NCBI GenBank assembly: GCA_025765595.1
Contig: JAIVFH010000669.1
Span: 1-10,772, forward strand
Direction: 5' to 3'
Origin: Obelidium mucronatum
Lineage: Eukaryota > Chytridiomycota > Chytridiomycetes > Chytridiales > Chytriomycetaceae
DNA: 10,772 bases
Part shown: positions 8,528 to 10,772 of the stretch, in pieces
Layout of the letters: each line of letters begins with the position of its first letter
How positions within the stretch are numbered: position 1 is the first letter of the stretch
Notes under the pieces: generated by a model
Databases searched by the model: none
Told to the model about the DNA's origin: nothing
The model's input: only the letters and a program-made list of their open reading frames with translations
Translations under genes and position numbers: made by a program

Positions 8528-10207
8528 TCATTTGGACTCTGTAAAGGCAGCGGATATCATCTCATCCTTAACACGAAAAAAAAAATGAGTAACGAGTCAC
8601 TCATAGCAACCCACACTCACCATATTCTTTTTGTTGCTTTCACGGGCAAGTTCTAGTGCTACGACAAACTAGAACAACAAAGAGAAAGGGTTACTTTTTT
8701 TTGTTGTCACTGTTTTGGCTAAAACTCAACGTTTGTTCTGTCTTGCTCAGAAGCACATCGCTTTTGAAGTTCGCCCATTATATAGTTGATATGTATAAAC
8801 TTGGCATCGCGCTCCGCAGCGTCAGCACAGAGCAGTCGTTTCTAATGACCATTGAAAAGGAAATGTCATTAACCGTCATGATAAATCAGATGATGGGGAT
8901 AAATGCAATTGGGTATTACAGAAAACTCATCGCATAGTTGTTGAATCAAGTCTCCTGATCCAGCCAATGATGGAATCGTTGATATCGCTTGCTTAAATGG
9001 AGCAAATTGATGCAATATCTGTTTATGCCGATCTGTAAAAGCCCTCTTTGTTGTGGAACTTTTTGATGAGCGAGGGGCAAGACTACTATAGAAATGATTC
9101 TTTCGAATTCATGGACAAGAAGACAAAAAGATGAGAAACGAAATTCTGAAACGAAATTTCTCGATCTTTACCAAGTGAGCTCTGTTTTGCGTCTTGAATT
9201 TTTCCATGACTTCAATGACATTCCGCCGTTCCAACAAAGTACAAGAGTCCAACAGTTTATGTTTCATTGATATGAATTGAATCATTAGGGCCTGAACTGT
9301 TTCTCGCTTAGATGCCGTTGAAAGAGCGACAATAACATCGAGCATTGTGTCCACATCGCGTGAGAGGCTGGTTTCTGATTTTAAAGCCATTCTCGCCGAT
9401 TCAATCTCGATCGGGCCATATAAAGTGTTTGACGCGAAATTACTAGAGCTTGGGGATGAAAATGCAGATGCACTCGTATTTGTTACAGATGTGGACATGG
9501 ACCACGACGGTTCTGTGAGATTTGGATCCAAGTTCAACAAAGTCAAGAGTTCCACATCAGAATTCGGCCAAAAAAAATCAGCTGAACTTGATGCCGGTGG
9601 TAAGATCTCAAGATCCATGAATTCAAGACCCCAGTCAAGCACGTTATTCGTCGTGATCGGGTCATTCGATGCAGTTATTGTTTGTTCAACCGAATGAGTT
9701 CGATTCGCGAGCGATGCCTGTTCCAAATCAGCCACCTTCAATTCCAATTCCAGTATTTGATTCTGCAATTGTTCACAGTTCCGGCACGGCTCGTCAGTTC
9801 TCGGATTGTTCCGGGGAATCATCATTGCCACCAGTTTCTGTCTCAATACAACCAATTTAACATCCGATGAAAGATGCATCTTTTGAAGAGTTGCATTCTC
9901 AGATTCCAGTTGAGTTATCCGTTCACGAAGCACTTGAGTTTCAGTCTGTGTTGATACACATGCAGATGACGGGGATGACCTCGAAGCCAGCAAAGCAGCA
10001 GTGAGTTCCGATACTTTCTGCTCCAGGTCACTGATGTGATTCTGCTTTCTGGTTCGCTTTTTGCCAAAGTTAACACACTTGAACAGTCCAATGGGAGTCT
10101 TGTCTTACGTAAGCCACTTGGGCAGCTTTGTTTTGCGCCGCTCTCTTCTCGAGATCTTTTCGGATGGGCGGCTTGCGTTTCTTTGTTGGAGTGTCGTTAT
10201 TGGCCAT
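8528..10207 (-). CDS. bZIP-E: complete Yap-type bZIP factor, six exons
   Basis: Proposed exons 10207-10109, 10056-9172, 9099-8920, 8841-8731, 8668-8621, 8566-8528, all phase 0, about 453 aa. Exon 1 carries the start and the basic region KRAAQNKAAQVAY (Asn27); a 52-nt intron then splits it from RTRKQNHISDLEQKVSEL, so the F-R-E-R core becomes Y-R-T-R. The coiled coil is interrupted by a Ser-rich loop and continues with CRNC (nt 9775-9786) before ILELELKVADLE. A segment near nt 9520-9600 (ADFFW... DVELLTLLNLDP) is rich in acidic and bulky residues, a candidate activation region. Module: LYGP (9412-9423), HKLLDSCTLLERR, FKTQNRAHL, then STIPSLAGSGDLIQ, CASEQDRT, ALELARESN and the tail DEMISAAFTESK. 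Small exons 5 and 6 match those of bZIP-B in length and content. The AATAAA begins inside the stop codon. Confidence 0.88.
10105..10112. promoter_or_regulatory. TTACGTAA across the bZIP-E exon 1 donor site
   Basis: Perfect Yap-type palindrome formed by the last codon of exon 1 (TAC) and the GTAAGA splice donor of bZIP-E, about 100 nt into the gene. A splice donor after TAC readily creates this word, so it may be coincidence. Confidence 0.15.
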
Positions 10208-10221
10208 TTGAAATGTGTGGC

Positions 10222-10229
10222 TGACGTAA
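10222..10229 (+). promoter_or_regulatory. TGACGTAA bZIP-type octamer upstream of bZIP-E
   Basis: Same octamer as upstream of bZIP-A, here 14 nt upstream of the bZIP-E ATG in an 85-nt gap. Binding by a family member would place a repressor- or activator-type site at or near the transcription start. Inferred from known bZIP site preferences. Confidence 0.42.
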
Positions 10230-10292
10230 TAAAGCCTATTTAAAGAACTTTTTATTTATCAAGGTAGAGTATTAAATAAATAAATGAATATA

Positions 10293-10772
10293 TTAATCAC
10301 GCTTTTCCAGAGATAAAATTGAGTCTTTCAGCAAGCGATTCTGTTGCAATAAATGACCCCACGACAATGGTGAATCATTTGGGACTCCAGCGACTTGCTC
10401 CTTGAGAAGAACGTGTTCCTGGTGAAGACGCTCAAGCTGGCCTTTGAGACTGTGGGCTTTAGATTCAGACTCCTGCAGCAACAGAGACAGAGAAGTGTAT
10501 TCTTGCTGCAGCGACTCGTGGCTTTGTTCAACTTCACTTTGTTCTTGAATTTGACGATGTCCACTTGACGCTTCTTCCAATTCTTTGACTTTCGCTTCAA
10601 GCTCTGCAATCTGTTTTGCCCTCCGCTCTCGAAGTGTTCGCTGGGCTTCCTTGTTTTGCAGAGCTCGCTTCGTGAGATTACGGCTGCTTTTCGTTGCCTT
10701 TGACGTTGCCTTTGATGAAGACGATGCTTCGCTGGCTGAATCGTTTGAAGACCTGGGTGTTGCGCCTGGTGA
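10293..10772 (-). CDS. bZIP-F: short bZIP protein without the C-terminal module (5' end outside window)
   Basis: 160 codons including the stop; the frame is open through the right edge and no ATG is seen in it, so the start or an upstream exon lies beyond 10772. A Ser/Ala-rich lead (repeated SKAT) precedes a canonical basic region KRALQNKEAQRTLRERRAK with the conserved Asn, directly continuous with the zipper IAELEAKVKELEE; no intron splits it, unlike B, D and E. A long Gln/Glu/Leu coiled coil follows (LLLQESESKAHSLKGQLERL, LLKEQV) and the protein ends shortly after at LEKRD with TAA. There is no CxxC, no L-F-G-P block and no SIPSL or EEDRT block. It may be a short dimerisation partner or competitor of its neighbours, or a truncated copy. 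Confidence 0.82.
   Translation of the reverse strand, partial: SPGATPRSSNDSASEASSSSKATSKATKSSRNLTKRALQNKEAQRTLRERRAKQIAELEAKVKELEEASSGHRQIQEQSEVEQSHESLQQEYTSLSLLLQESESKAHSLKGQLERLHQEHVLLKEQVAGVPNDSPLSWGHLLQQNRLLKDSILSLEKRD

Noticed and set aside
8397..8531. N-terminal extension of bZIP-D from ATG 8531
   Set aside because: That ATG overlaps the bZIP-E stop and lies in its last exon; the extension has no match in paralogs, which start shortly before the basic region.
8585..8604. ATGAGT...ACTCAT inverted repeat resembling AP-1/Gcn4 half sites
   Set aside because: It sits inside the 54-nt last intron of bZIP-E and matches no complete TGA(C/G)TCA site; too weak to call regulatory, though it is about 190 nt upstream of bZIP-D.
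8656..8937. 93-codon plus-strand open frame
   Set aside because: Antisense to bZIP-E exons 3-5 and introns, all supported by alignment with bZIP-B and D.
1..10772. tRNA, rRNA, CRISPR, transposon ends or prophage-like features
   Set aside because: No direct repeats with spacers, terminal inverted repeats, transposase-like frames or tRNA-like folds were noticed; the window is explained by protein-coding genes.

Overview
This is nuclear DNA from a compact eukaryotic genome, most likely a fungus. Three things point there: many short GT..AG introns (52-85 nt), Yap/Pap1-like bZIP basic regions with the AQ-N-xx-AQ core, and an F-box-like/ankyrin protein of a kind common in early-diverging fungi. 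A zoosporic (chytrid-type) fungus is my best guess; that is an inference. Every gene I can support lies on the minus strand, so transcription runs from high to low coordinates.

Layout from left to right. (1) 162-1481: an FCP1/CTD-phosphatase-like HAD gene split by several introns. One internal stretch reads either as a 53-nt intron or as a frameshift. (2) 1478-2620: a single-exon protein with an F-box-like N-terminus and ankyrin repeats. Its stop codon overlaps the ATG used for the FCP1-like model. (3) 2775 to the right edge: six head-to-tail bZIP transcription-factor paralogs, labelled here bZIP-A (2775-3906), B (4089-5390), C (5500-6521), D (6604-8396), E (8528-10207) and F (10293 to the edge, 5' end missing). 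Gaps between neighbouring bZIP genes are only about 80-180 nt.

The bZIP genes share more than the DNA-binding domain. Splicing by reading frame and paralog alignment reveals a C-terminal helical module in ordered blocks that I do not recognise as a named domain. Block 1 is an (L/Y)-F/Y-G-P motif, then KLLDAC and an FK..N..H end. Block 2 holds SIPSL...LI. Block 3 holds EEDRT. Block 4 holds EIGRE-x-N. Block 5 is a short tail usually starting DE. B, D and E carry all blocks. A has degenerate block 1 and eroded blocks 4-5. C lacks block 1. F lacks the module entirely. B, D and E also carry a CxxC motif within the extended coiled coil. In A and C the near-invariant basic-region Asn is replaced by Leu and Ile.

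The array looks like a locally expanded, diverging transcription-factor family that could heterodimerise. Some members may have lost or changed DNA binding (A, C) or have only the dimerisation part (F). TGACGTAA octamers, typical bZIP targets, lie just upstream of A and E and are compatible with auto- or cross-regulation. Exon boundaries are my readings from phase, splice consensus and paralog alignment; no transcript data were available.
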